The position numbers and the translations under genes are program-made. From NCBI RefSeq assembly GCF_020179425.1, contig NZ_JAILYM010000005.1:276049-340048 (forward strand): a stretch of 64,000 bases of DNA, read 5' to 3'. Below the pieces are notes generated by a model that was not told the origin of the DNA, ran no database searches, and was given only the letters and a program-made list of their open reading frames with translations. The stretch's first letter is position 1, and each line of letters opens with the position of its first letter. Of the stretch, positions 11,146 to 19,759 are shown piece after piece. The DNA is from Novosphingobium percolationis. Its GTDB lineage: Bacteria > Pseudomonadota > Alphaproteobacteria > Sphingomonadales > Sphingomonadaceae.

Positions 11146-12586
11146 ATGGCTGAATGGGATGAAACCGTCGATGTCGTGATCGTCGGACAAGGTGTCGCGG
11201 GCACTTGCGCCGCGCTGGAAGCGCACCGCGCGGGCGCCGACGTGCTCGTGATCGAGCGCGCTTCGGCCGGCGGCGGTGCCAGTGCATTGTCCGAAGGCAT
11301 CTTCTACCTTGGCGGAGGCACCCCGGTGCAGCAGACCTGCGGTTACGAGGACAGCGCAGAGGATATGTTCCGCTTCCTGCGCGCCAGCACCTCGCATCCC
11401 GACGATGTCGTCGTGCGTACGTTCGCGGACGGCGCGCTGGAGCACTTTGCGTGGCTCGAGGCGCAGGGCGTGCCCTTCACCCGTACCGGCTTTTCCGGCA
11501 AGGCCGTCTCGCTCAAGACCGCCGATTGCCTGCTGACCACCGGCAACGAGAAGATCTGGCCGTACAAGGATCAGGCCCGCCCCGTCGCGCGCGGCCACCA
11601 GGCGCGCAGCGACGAGGTCAACGGCGGCCTCTCCGCCATGCGCGCGCTGCTGGCGCGCAGCGAACAGGAAGGTATCCGTGTGCGCTGCGACACGGCAGTG
11701 ACCGAACTGGTCACCGACGCCGATGGCGCAGTCGTTGGCGTGGTCGCGCGGACCGCCGGAGAGCCCGAGCGTCGTATTGCCGCGCGGCGGGGCGTGATCA
11801 TCGCAACGGGCAGCTTCACCAACAATGCCGATCTGGTGCGTCGCTGGCTGCCTCTGCTCAGCCCCACCAGCCAACCGCTGGGCATTCCATCGAACGACGG
11901 TGCGGGGCTGGCACTGGCGGAACAGGCCGGCGGTGTGCTTGCCGCGATGGACGGGGTGATCGCCACGGCGTCGCTCTACCCGCCCGAAGACCTGATCAAG
12001 GGCATCGTCGTGAACGCGCGCGGCGAACGTTTCGTGGCAGAGGATGTCTACCATGGACGCCTCGCCGGATTCATCATGGAGCAGCCGGGACAGAAGGCCT
12101 GGCTGATCGTCGACAGCGAGATCTTCGCTTATCCCGGAACGGGGCACGCGCTGGTCGACGGGTTCGAACGCGTCGACGAGATCGGCCCGGCACTGGGCCT
12201 GCCCGAAGGCGTGTTGGAAGCGACACTTGCGCGCTACAATACCGATGCCGCCAATGGCGAGGACACGGCGTTCCACAAGCAGCCACCGTGGATCAAGGCG
12301 CTCGACAAGCCGCCCTATGCCGCGTTCGACATCTCGTTCGATCGTTCGTCCTATCACTACATCACGCTGGGCGGGATCGACACCGATGCGCGCGCGCATC
12401 CTCGATGCGGCGGGCAAGGCAATCCCGGGCCTTTACGCCGCGGGGGCCTGCGCCGCGCATATTCCGCGTTCCGGCAAGGAATACGCCAGCGGACTCAGTC
12501 TCGGACCCGGCTCGTTCTTCGGCCGTGTCGCAGGACGCGAGGCCGCGGCGCATGAGGCAAGGAAGGCCGCCGATGCAACTGCGTAA
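11146..12586 (+). pseudogene. FAD-dependent dehydrogenase (KstD/fumarate reductase-like), frameshifted
   Basis: The N-terminal DVVIVGQGVAGTCAALEA is an FAD-binding dinucleotide fold of the FAD_binding_2 family, which includes 3-ketosteroid delta-1-dehydrogenases and fumarate reductases. The frame from the ATG at 11146 is good to about 12390 (GGIDTDARA). It then turns into Arg-rich nonsense, while the family C-terminus (ILDAAGKAIPGLYAAGACAA, SGKEYASGLSLG) continues in the next frame to a stop at 12584-12586. The break is at a (GC)5 tract at 12388-12397; six GC units would restore a 480-residue protein. The stop overlaps the next gene by 14 bases, as expected for an intact operon gene, so a sequencing error or a recent or phase-variable slip are all possible. 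Confidence 0.85.
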
Positions 12587-13586
12587 CCGACAGTGGAAGA
12601 TTGCGGGACGCCCGGTCGGGCGCGACGTGACCGAGGCCGATTTCGCCAGCGACGAAGTGCCCGCCCGCGCGCCTGAAGAGGGCGAGGTGCTGGTGCGCGT
12701 CGATCTGCTCGCCTTCGAACCCGCCATGAAGGGCTGGATGGAGAACATCGGCGGCTATGTCGCGCGCACCGAGATCGGCGACGTGATGCGCGGCAGCGGC
12801 GTGGGTACGGTGATCGAAAGCCGTGCGCCGGGCTTCACGCCGGGGATGCAGGTGACCGGGCCGATGGGCTGGCAGGATTATGCCACGGTCGCGGCGGGCG
12901 AGTTGCGTGGCGTCGCCAATCCGGCGCGGCCATCGGATGATCTGGGCGTGCTCGGCATCGTCGGGCTGACCGCCTATTGCGGGTTCAAGGCGATCGGGCA
13001 GCCCTTTCCCGGCGACACGGTGATGATCACCGGCGCGGCGGGCGCGGTGGGCTCGATCGTCGGGCAGATCGCGCGGATCGGCGGGTGCCGGGTGATCGGC
13101 GTTGCGGGCGGGCCGGACAAGTGCCGGATGCTGGTCGAAGAGTACGGCCTCGACGCCGCGATCGACTATCGCGCGGACGATTTCGCGGCGCAAGTCGCGG
13201 CCCATGCGCCCACCGGCATCGACGTGGTGTGGGACAATGTCGGCGGCACGATCCTCAACACGCTGCTCGGCAACCTTGCCATGAACGCGCGCGTGGTGAT
13301 CTGCGGCGGCATCTCGCGCTCCAAGACCGGCGGGATGCCGGTGGGGCCGGAGAACTACTTCAACCTGGTGTTCAAGCGCGCGACGATGCGCGGCTTCATC
13401 CTCAACGATCACGAAGCGCTGTTCGATGAAGCGCGTCGCCGCATGGGCCAGTGGCTGGCCGATGGCCGGCTGGTCGCGCGCGAGGACATCCAGCACGGCT
13501 TCGACAATGCCCCGCGCACGCTCATGCGGCTGTTTTCGGGCGCCAACACCGGCAAGCAACTGCTGCGCTTCGAGGAGGACCGCTGA
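12573..13586 (+). CDS. Zinc-free MDR NADP-dependent oxidoreductase
   Basis: The 337-residue product belongs to the medium-chain dehydrogenase/reductase group lacking zinc, like curcumin/leukotriene B4 reductases that reduce alpha,beta-unsaturated ketones. It shows the opening QWKIAGRPVGR, the LGIVGLTAYCGF segment and a nucleotide fold TGAAGAVGSIVGQIAR near residue 150. The ATG at 12573 follows AAGGAAGG and overlaps the upstream dehydrogenase reading frame by 14 bases. Its stop overlaps the next start (TGATG). A role in reducing an enone made by the neighbouring FAD dehydrogenase or oxygenases is inference. Confidence 0.87.
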   Translation: MQLRNRQWKIAGRPVGRDVTEADFASDEVPARAPEEGEVLVRVDLLAFEPAMKGWMENIGGYVARTEIGDVMRGSGVGTVIESRAPGFTPGMQVTGPMGWQDYATVAAGELRGVANPARPSDDLGVLGIVGLTAYCGFKAIGQPFPGDTVMITGAAGAVGSIVGQIARIGGCRVIGVAGGPDKCRMLVEEYGLDAAIDYRADDFAAQVAAHAPTGIDVVWDNVGGTILNTLLGNLAMNARVVICGGISRSKTGGMPVGPENYFNLVFKRATMRGFILNDHEALFDEARRRMGQWLADGRLVAREDIQHGFDNAPRTLMRLFSGANTGKQLLRFEEDR

Positions 13587-13906
13587 TGACCGTCTACATG
13601 CAATCGACGCTCGAACTGCGCGCGGGCGACATGACCGAGTTCGAGGCGGTGATGAAGGAGCTGGTCGCCGTGGTCGAAGCCGAAGGCTGGCGGCTGATCA
13701 CCGCGATCTCGCAGATCAGCGGCCGCCTCCATACCGCCATCGACGTGTGGTCGATGCCGGACCTGTCCGCCTACGAGCGCGGCCTTGGTGCGTTGCGCGG
13801 CAACCCGCGCTTCCCCGCGATGGCGCAGGCACTAGCCGCCGCGATCGAGCGCGAGACGGTGGTGTTCGGCGTGCGCGCGCCCTGGGTGCCGGAAGGCCGC
13901 GAATGA
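13586..13906 (+). CDS. Small NIPSNAP-like protein
   Basis: The 106-residue product looks like a ferredoxin-like (dimeric alpha/beta barrel) protein of the NIPSNAP group: an N-terminal strand MTVYMQSTLELRAG, a helix FEAVMKELVAVVEAEG, then a second strand-helix unit with DVWSMPDLSAYERGLGALR. Such proteins recur in catabolic clusters, but their biochemical job is mostly unknown. The ATG shares a base with the upstream stop, and its end overlaps the VOC gene by four bases. Confidence 0.7.
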   Translation: MTVYMQSTLELRAGDMTEFEAVMKELVAVVEAEGWRLITAISQISGRLHTAIDVWSMPDLSAYERGLGALRGNPRFPAMAQALAAAIERETVVFGVRAPWVPEGRE

Positions 13907-14448
13907 GCGCGCCTGCGCCCAAGGACAGTCTCGCCGGGCTCGGCCCGGTGATGCAGCTGTCGTTCTGCCCGGCGGACTACGACGCGGCGCTGGAGCACTG
14001 GATTTCGCTGGGCGCGGGGCCGTTCTTCGAGATGCACCACGTCGCGCTCGAAAACGTGAAGTTCCGGGGCCAGCCCAGCGGAATCGATTTCTCGATGGCG
14101 CTGGGATATCTGGGCGACATCCAGATCGAGCTGATCCGCCAGCACAACGATGCCCCGTCGATGTACACCGAATGGCGCGCGCAAGGGCGCGAAGGGTTGC
14201 AGCACATGTGCGTGCTGGTCGACGACATTGCCGAGGCGCGGCGGCGCGTGGCGGCGCAGGGCGGCACGGTGCTGCAGGAAGGCGAGCTTCCCGGCGGTGC
14301 GGGGGCGGTGATCTATGTCGATACGGGGGGTGGCCCCGGCACGGTGATGGAATATCTCCAGATCGGCGAGGCGGGGCGGCAGGGCTTCGCCATGATGCGC
14401 GAGGCGCACCGCACGTGGGATGGCAGCGATCCCGTCAGGGGGCGCTGA
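13903..14448 (+). CDS. VOC (glyoxalase/extradiol-dioxygenase-like) family protein
   Basis: The 181-residue product has two beta-alpha-beta-beta-beta modules typical of the vicinal oxygen chelate fold: VMQLSFCPADYDAALEHWISL with YLGDIQIELIRQ, and LQHMCVLVDDIAEARRRV with GPGTVMEYLQI. Metal ligands are plausible at H167-type and E-type positions (GLQHMC, VMEYL), but the reaction is unknown. Members include dioxygenases, isomerases and lyases that act on aromatic breakdown intermediates. It overlaps the upstream gene (ATGA), and its 3' end overlaps the convergent TetR gene by 14 bases. Confidence 0.8.
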   Translation: MSAPAPKDSLAGLGPVMQLSFCPADYDAALEHWISLGAGPFFEMHHVALENVKFRGQPSGIDFSMALGYLGDIQIELIRQHNDAPSMYTEWRAQGREGLQHMCVLVDDIAEARRRVAAQGGTVLQEGELPGGAGAVIYVDTGGGPGTVMEYLQIGEAGRQGFAMMREAHRTWDGSDPVRGR

Positions 14449-15199
14449 CACTCTCGGCCGCCGCTCGGCGCGGTTCGACGCGCGGCACCGACATGTCCGC
14501 GACCGAGGCGATGGTGCCGGTAGCGCCCAGTTCTCCCAGCAGGGCGGCGGCTTCCTCGGCCAGTGGGCCCTGCACCGCGCCGATCAGGATCATCAGCATG
14601 TTCTCGACCAGCGTCGGCAGGTAGCGCGCATCGGGCAGGCGGCCCAGGCACCAGTCGTTGATCGTGGCGTATTGCACGTCGGCCAGCGAGCGCGCGAAAT
14701 GGCCGATGTCGATCCAGTCGCCGATATCCGACTTGCGCTGGTCGAGCCACAGCAGGTTGCCGCGCAGCGACATGTCGAGCAGCGTTTCCCACACGTCCTG
14801 CGGCGTGCCCGGCGCGAAGTACAGCGCGCAGACCGCCGCGGTGTAGTTGCGGACGTGGAAGTTGCGGCGGTTGATGGCGACCGTGCGCGACAGCCAGCCG
14901 GTCAACGCCACCGGGTCGCTGGTCTGGCGCACGAAGGTCGAATATTCGTCGAAGGCTTCGCGGATCGCCAGCGCGATCAGCCGGTCCTTGTTGTGGAAGG
15001 CGTTGTAGAGCGTGCGCTGCGCCACCTCGGCGCGCTGGCACAGCTTGCGGATGCTGAACCCGTCGATACCGTCCTCGGCCAGCATTCGCCGCGCTTCCTT
15101 CAGCATTCGCCGCCTGCGGGCAAGGATCTGCGGGCTGGCGTAGAGCAGCGGGCGATCGGGATGCGGCGCCAGCGGCGCGGGCGCCAGTTCGCGGGTCAT
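14435..15199 (-). CDS. TetR-family transcriptional regulator (1)
   Basis: The 254-residue product has a helix-turn-helix region of the TetR type (IDGFSIRKLCQRAEVAQRTLYNAFHNKDRLIALAI, residues about 40-80) and a long ligand-binding C-terminal half. It is a clear paralogue of the regulator at 16280: both share RAEVAQRTLYNAFH, ALAIREA, AINRRN and DVWETL. It starts at an ATG preceded by AAGGGAAG and is divergent from the NmrA-like gene at 15340. It probably represses part of the surrounding catabolic cluster; the ligand is unknown. Confidence 0.9.
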   Translation of the reverse strand: MTRELAPAPLAPHPDRPLLYASPQILARRRRMLKEARRMLAEDGIDGFSIRKLCQRAEVAQRTLYNAFHNKDRLIALAIREAFDEYSTFVRQTSDPVALTGWLSRTVAINRRNFHVRNYTAAVCALYFAPGTPQDVWETLLDMSLRGNLLWLDQRKSDIGDWIDIGHFARSLADVQYATINDWCLGRLPDARYLPTLVENMLMILIGAVQGPLAEEAAALLGELGATGTIASVADMSVPRVEPRRAAAESVSAP

Positions 15200-15244
15200 G
15201 TCGATCGTCTTCCCTTTCCGTCCGTGCCTATCATTTTCGGCAGA

Positions 15245-15269
15245 TGCGCGCGCAATGCAAGAGGCTTGC
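15245..15269. promoter_or_regulatory. Candidate operator between tetR(1) and the NmrA-like gene
   Basis: The 140-base divergent gap holds a perfect palindrome TGCGCGCGCA (15245-15254) followed at once by the inverted repeat GCAAG-AGG-CTTGC (15257-15269). The block ATGCGCGCGC here resembles ATGCGCACGC (17113-17122) in the gap before the paralogous tetR(2). In both gaps it follows CCTATCA. The shared element suggests one operator type read by both paralogues, which is inference. Confidence 0.4.
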
Positions 15270-15339
15270 GATTCAAAAGTATCTCGCGCACTATCTTTTA
15301 GGCAGGCGCACAACGCGCGAATCCTCGGGAGAGACGGCA

Positions 15340-16275
15340 ATGCGGACAGTCGCGGTGATCGGCGCCAGCGGGCGCCAGGGCGGAGCGCAAGTGCGCCAAC
15401 TGGTGAAGGCCGGGTTCAACGTGCGGGCGATCTCGCGTTCGCCCGATCCCTTCTATGGCGAAGCGCAGCCCGAGACGGTCACGGTCGTTCCGGCCGACCT
15501 CTATGACGAGGGCTCGCTGGTCGCCGCGTTCGAAGGCGCGGACGCGGTGTTCCACACGCATCCCCTGCGTGCGCGCGCCGACCGCGCGACGATTGCGGGC
15601 TCCGTGGGCCGCGCGGCCAAGCAGGCGGGCGTCAGCCGAGTCGTCTGGAATACCTCGAGCTGGATCCCCGATCGTCCGGGCGATCCGCACACGTACGCGG
15701 GCAATACGGCGGGCATCAACGCGCTGTTCCGCAGCGGCGTGGGCGCCACGGTGTTCGGTTCGGTGCTGTTCATGGACAACCTGCTGACCAACTGGGCGCG
15801 CCCCTTCATCGTCAACGAAGGCCGCTTCGTCTATGCCCACAAGCCCGAGACCGAGGCCAACTGGATCAGCCTCGACGACGTCGCCCGGATCATGATCCAT
15901 TCGCTCGACCGGCCCGACATGGAAGGCGCCTGGATGAACATCGGTGGCCCTGAACGCCTGCGTCCGCCGCAACTGGCCGAGGCGCTTTCCACCGCCGTCG
16001 GCCGCGAAGTGCGCTATGACGCGTGCAGCCCCCACGAATTCGCGCGCTACCTCGCCAACGCCTATGGCGATGCCATGAGCAAGGAGGAGCAGGACGCCAC
16101 GATCGACCAGATCGGCAAGTTCTACGAATACAACATCAGCGCCCCGACGCGCCCGTTCGAGGTCGACAGCGAGGAAATGCAGCGTCGCATTCCGGTGGAG
16201 CTGGAAACCTTCGCCGACTGGGCGAAGCGGCAGGACTGGCGCAACACCAACGCGCCCCGTCCGCCCGCGGGCTGA
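15340..16275 (+). CDS. NmrA-like NAD(P)-binding protein
   Basis: The 311-residue product starts with a Rossmann motif, VIGASGRQGG, of the NmrA/atypical short-chain dehydrogenase type, followed by VRAISRSPD and FHTHPLRA. It lacks an obvious YxxxK catalytic pair, so it may be a redox sensor or an isomerase or reductase of the NmrA group rather than a classical SDR. The ATG at 15340 follows GGGAGAG; an earlier in-frame ATG would add 32 unconserved residues. It ends four bases before the stop of the convergent tetR(2). Confidence 0.82.
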   Translation: MRTVAVIGASGRQGGAQVRQLVKAGFNVRAISRSPDPFYGEAQPETVTVVPADLYDEGSLVAAFEGADAVFHTHPLRARADRATIAGSVGRAAKQAGVSRVVWNTSSWIPDRPGDPHTYAGNTAGINALFRSGVGATVFGSVLFMDNLLTNWARPFIVNEGRFVYAHKPETEANWISLDDVARIMIHSLDRPDMEGAWMNIGGPERLRPPQLAEALSTAVGREVRYDACSPHEFARYLANAYGDAMSKEEQDATIDQIGKFYEYNISAPTRPFEVDSEEMQRRIPVELETFADWAKRQDWRNTNAPRPPAG

Positions 16276-16279
16276 TCGA

Positions 16280-17062
16280 TCAGGCCGCCGCGTCGTCCTC
16301 GCGCGGCGGCAGCCACGTCGGCAGGGGAAAGCTCGGCACGTCGCCGGTCCGCTTGATGTCGAGCAGATAGGCGCGCGCGTCCTCGCGCACGGGGCCGCAC
16401 AGCGCGCCGATCAGCAGCAGCAGCATCCGCTCGATCAACTGCGGCAGGTATTCCTCGTCGCTGATCCGGCCCAGCGTCCAGTTGTTGATCGTGGCGTACT
16501 GGAGGTTCGCCATCGTCGTGGCGAGGTGCTCCGGGCTGACCCAGGGCTGCAGTTCCCCGCGCGCGGCAGCCGCCTCCAGCCACTCGGTCAGCCAGCCCAC
16601 CGACATCGCCCGCAGCGTTTCCCACACGTCGCGCGGCGTGCTGGGGCCAAAGTAGATCGCCACCACCGCGCGCGTGTAGTTGCGGACCCTCAGGTTGCGG
16701 CGGTTGATGGCGATGGTGCGGTCGAGCATTCCGGCCAGCGTGTCGGCCTCGGTGCGATAGCGCACGTGGTCGTTGAAGGCGTCGTAGGCCTCGCGGATGG
16801 CCAGCGCGATCACCCGGTCCTTGGTGTGGAACGCGTTGTAGAGCGTGCGCTGCGCCACTTCGGCGCGGCGGCAGAGCTGGCGCACGCTGAAGTTTTCCAG
16901 CCCGCTTTCGGCAATCATGTGCCGGGCCTCGCGCAGCAGCCGCCGTCGCCGCTCCAGGATGAGCGGGCTGACATAGAGCAGCGGCTTCTCGGGATGGGCG
17001 TCGAGCAGGTCGCGTGACGCCGTTTCGCGAGCCGTTGCCAGGGGGCGTGCGGCTTTCGACAT
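16280..17062 (-). CDS. TetR-family transcriptional regulator (2)
   Basis: The 260-residue product is a TetR regulator with the DNA-binding helices at about residues 45-85 (ENFSVRQLCRRAEVAQRTLYNAFHTKDRVIALAI split over the recognition helix). It is paralogous to the regulator at 14435 along the whole length. I chose the ATG at 17062 after GGGAGG; an ATG at 17083 lacks a ribosome-binding site. It is divergent from the TonB-dependent receptor, so that receptor is its most likely target. Confidence 0.9.
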   Translation of the reverse strand: MSKAARPLATARETASRDLLDAHPEKPLLYVSPLILERRRRLLREARHMIAESGLENFSVRQLCRRAEVAQRTLYNAFHTKDRVIALAIREAYDAFNDHVRYRTEADTLAGMLDRTIAINRRNLRVRNYTRAVVAIYFGPSTPRDVWETLRAMSVGWLTEWLEAAAARGELQPWVSPEHLATTMANLQYATINNWTLGRISDEEYLPQLIERMLLLLIGALCGPVREDARAYLLDIKRTGDVPSFPLPTWLPPREDDAAA

Positions 17063-17105
17063 GGAACCTCCCGTTTCGTCCATCGGGACGGCGTTGTCCA
17101 GATCC

Positions 17106-17160
17106 TATCAAAATGCGCACGCTCTGCATAATGTGTTTGTGCAGGGCATGAAAATTGATA
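17106..17160. promoter_or_regulatory. Candidate operator region between tetR(2) and TonB receptor
   Basis: The divergent gap (17063-17240) contains TATCAA (17106-17111) mirrored by TTGATA (17155-17160). Inside these is CTGCA (17124-17128) mirrored by TGCAG (17140-17144). The nested symmetry and the A/T-rich middle fit a repressor site overlapping promoters for both genes. The ATGCGCACGC block at 17113 is shared in form with the gap before tetR(1). Confidence 0.35.
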
Positions 17161-17240
17161 CACGTATTCCACCGGCGGCACGCCGGAACCGGACTCGGAT
17201 ACTCAAACCGGGCCGCAAGGAAACAAAGGAGGGGAGGCCC

Positions 17241-19715
17241 ATGCGGCACTCGGATCGTTTTCGACTCTCGTTTCTGACCACCACGGCCAGCGGCACCATC
17301 GCTGCTGCGGCCCTGGGCTTCGCGGCCCCGGCTTTCGCCGAAGATCAGCGCCCCGCCGATGCGGCGGCAGAAGCCTCGAACGTCGGCGTGGAAGACATCA
17401 TCGTCACCGCCCGCCGCCGCAGCGAAAGCGTGCAGGACATTCCGGTCGCGGTGCAGGCGATCAGCGCGCAAACCGTGCAGGCGCGCGACCTGACGAGCCT
17501 TGAAAAGATCGCCGCCGCCACCCCGCAATTCACGGTCGCGCGCGCCTCGAACGGCGCGGGCGCACAGCTCACCATGCGCGGTATCGGCTCGTCGGCCACC
17601 TCGATCGGCATCGAACAGTCGGTCGCGATCGTGGTCGACAACGTCTATTACGGCCAGGGCCGCGTCATCAACGAAGGCTTCTTCGACCTCGCCCGCGTAG
17701 AAATCCTCAAGGGTCCGCAGGCGCTGTTCTTCGGCAAGAATGCCACCGCGGGCGTGATCAGCCTGACCACCGCCGATCCCGGCAAGGAGCGCGAGATCAT
17801 CGCGCGCGCCGGATACGAACTGAACGCGCAGCAGCTTTACGGCGAACTCGTCTATTCCACCCCGCTCAGCGATTCGCTGGGCCTGCGCCTTGCCGTGCGC
17901 GGCTCGAAGATGTTCGGCGGTTACTATCGCAACGCGGCGGGCGTGCAGTCCTACCCCACGTTCGATGTCGCCACGCTGACCAGCAACCCGCACACGGCCG
18001 CGCCTTCCGCCAAGGACCAGCCGGCCGAGCGCGAGCTGATCGGGCGCATGACACTGAAGTACGATCCGGGCAACCGCCTGACCATGACGCTCAAGGCCTC
18101 GGGTTCGTACAACGAGACCGACGGCAACGGCTGGAACTATTCCGCCGTGCGCTGCCCCACGGGTGCCACCGCGCTCAACCCCGCCTACAAGTGCGAGGGC
18201 GGCTTCCGGCTTTACCAGAACAACATGCCGACCGACATCGCGCAGGCCACGCCCTATGCGCGCGACAACGGCGAGCTGTACAACCTCTACAAATCGTGGG
18301 CCGTCACCGGCACGGTCAACTACGACCTCGACAACGTGACGCTCAACTCGGTCACCAACTACAACTGGAACAACAACAAGTTCACCTGCGACTGCGACTT
18401 CCTCGGCGGCGGCGTTTGGGCGACCGAGAACGCCACCTACCACGCCTTCAGCCAGGAAATCCGCGCGCTGACCAAGTTCGATTCGCCGGTCAACGTGATG
18501 GTTGGCGGCCTCTACCAGAAGACCAAGCGCGAGTTCTTCCAGGCGGTGCTGTTCGCCAATATCGAAAACTCGGCTGCGCCCACCGGCATGCGCTATGTCG
18601 CCTATGCCAAGGATTCGCAGACCGATGGCGAGACCTGGTCAGCCTATGGTCAGGCGATCTGGAAGGTCCTGCCCGATGTCGAAGCGACCGCGGGCGTGCG
18701 CTACACCCACGAAACCAAGACGAGCTATTTCACCCAGCCTTACGTCAACCCGGCGCTGACCGGGATCTTCCGCCCGCAGAGCGCGGCGACGAACGGCACG
18801 CTCTATGGGGACCAGAAGTTCGACGACTGGTCGCCGGACGTTACCATCAGCTGGAAGCCGACAACCGGCGTAATGCTCTATGGCGCGTACAAGACCGCGT
18901 ACAAGTCGGGCGGCTTCTCCAACAGCGCGATCAACTCCTCGCTGGTGACCAACAACCCGTCGGGCGACCTTGCGTTCAATCCCGAACGCGGGCGTGGCTT
19001 CGAAGCGGGGATCAAGACCACGCTGTTCGACCGCCAGCTGCGCGCCAACCTGACGCTGTACAACTTCAAGTACACCGACCTGCAGATCGATTACTTCAAC
19101 GCGCAGGTCTTTTCCTATGTGACCTACAACGCCGGCGCTGCGCGGTCGAAGGGTGTGGAGCTTGAGCTGGAATATGCGCCGAGCCAGGCGCCCGGTCTCT
19201 CGCTCCATGGCACGCTCAACTACAACAAGGCGCGCTATGAAAACTTCATCGCGCCGTGCTGGTCGGGCCAGAGCATCGCCGCAGGCTGTTCGCTTACCAC
19301 CACCGATGGCCAGCCGCGTCAGGACCTGAGCGGCAAGCCCACCGCCGCCGCGCCGGAGTGGACCGCCACGGCGGGCATTTCCTACGAAACCGAGGTTGGC
19401 AGCGGGCTGAAGATCGGCGGTAACGTCGATACCCGCACGACCAGCTCCTACCTCGGCTCCAGCTTCGGCGATCCCTATACCCGGCAGAAGGCCTATGCCG
19501 TGCTCGATGCCGGGTTCCACATCGGCGCGGCGGACGATCGCTGGCAACTGGCCGTGCTGGGCAAGAACCTGACGAACAAGTTCTACTTCATCGGTGGCGG
19601 CACCGCGCCGCTGACCGGGGCAGGCACCGGCACCGATCACGCCAAGCTGGGCGATATCATCGGCTACGGCTCGATGCCGCGCACGGTCAGGGTGCAGGCG
19701 ACCTTCCGATACTGA
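17241..19715 (+). CDS. TonB-dependent outer-membrane receptor
   Basis: The 824-residue product is an outer-membrane active transporter. A signal peptide (about residues 1-35, ending APAFAED) is followed by a TonB-box-like VEDIIVTARRRSESVQDIPV, a plug domain (QAISAQTVQARDLTSLEKI to about residue 170), and a 22-strand barrel that ends in an aromatic residue (QATFRY). The ATG follows a strong GGAGGGGAGG site. Sphingomonad receptors of this class often serve catabolic clusters rather than iron uptake. Its position before two Rieske oxygenases suggests it imports their substrate (inference). Confidence 0.93.
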   Translation: MRHSDRFRLSFLTTTASGTIAAAALGFAAPAFAEDQRPADAAAEASNVGVEDIIVTARRRSESVQDIPVAVQAISAQTVQARDLTSLEKIAAATPQFTVARASNGAGAQLTMRGIGSSATSIGIEQSVAIVVDNVYYGQGRVINEGFFDLARVEILKGPQALFFGKNATAGVISLTTADPGKEREIIARAGYELNAQQLYGELVYSTPLSDSLGLRLAVRGSKMFGGYYRNAAGVQSYPTFDVATLTSNPHTAAPSAKDQPAERELIGRMTLKYDPGNRLTMTLKASGSYNETDGNGWNYSAVRCPTGATALNPAYKCEGGFRLYQNNMPTDIAQATPYARDNGELYNLYKSWAVTGTVNYDLDNVTLNSVTNYNWNNNKFTCDCDFLGGGVWATENATYHAFSQEIRALTKFDSPVNVMVGGLYQKTKREFFQAVLFANIENSAAPTGMRYVAYAKDSQTDGETWSAYGQAIWKVLPDVEATAGVRYTHETKTSYFTQPYVNPALTGIFRPQSAATNGTLYGDQKFDDWSPDVTISWKPTTGVMLYGAYKTAYKSGGFSNSAINSSLVTNNPSGDLAFNPERGRGFEAGIKTTLFDRQLRANLTLYNFKYTDLQIDYFNAQVFSYVTYNAGAARSKGVELELEYAPSQAPGLSLHGTLNYNKARYENFIAPCWSGQSIAAGCSLTTTDGQPRQDLSGKPTAAAPEWTATAGISYETEVGSGLKIGGNVDTRTTSSYLGSSFGDPYTRQKAYAVLDAGFHIGAADDRWQLAVLGKNLTNKFYFIGGGTAPLTGAGTGTDHAKLGDIIGYGSMPRTVRVQATFRY

Positions 19716-19759
19716 CGCAAACCGGGGAGGGGCAGACACGAGCGAAGGACCAGACGGCG

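Noticed and set aside
16122..18443. A 773-residue minus-strand frame across tetR(2) and the TonB receptor
   Set aside because: It runs through real genes in other frames and has no recognisable domain.
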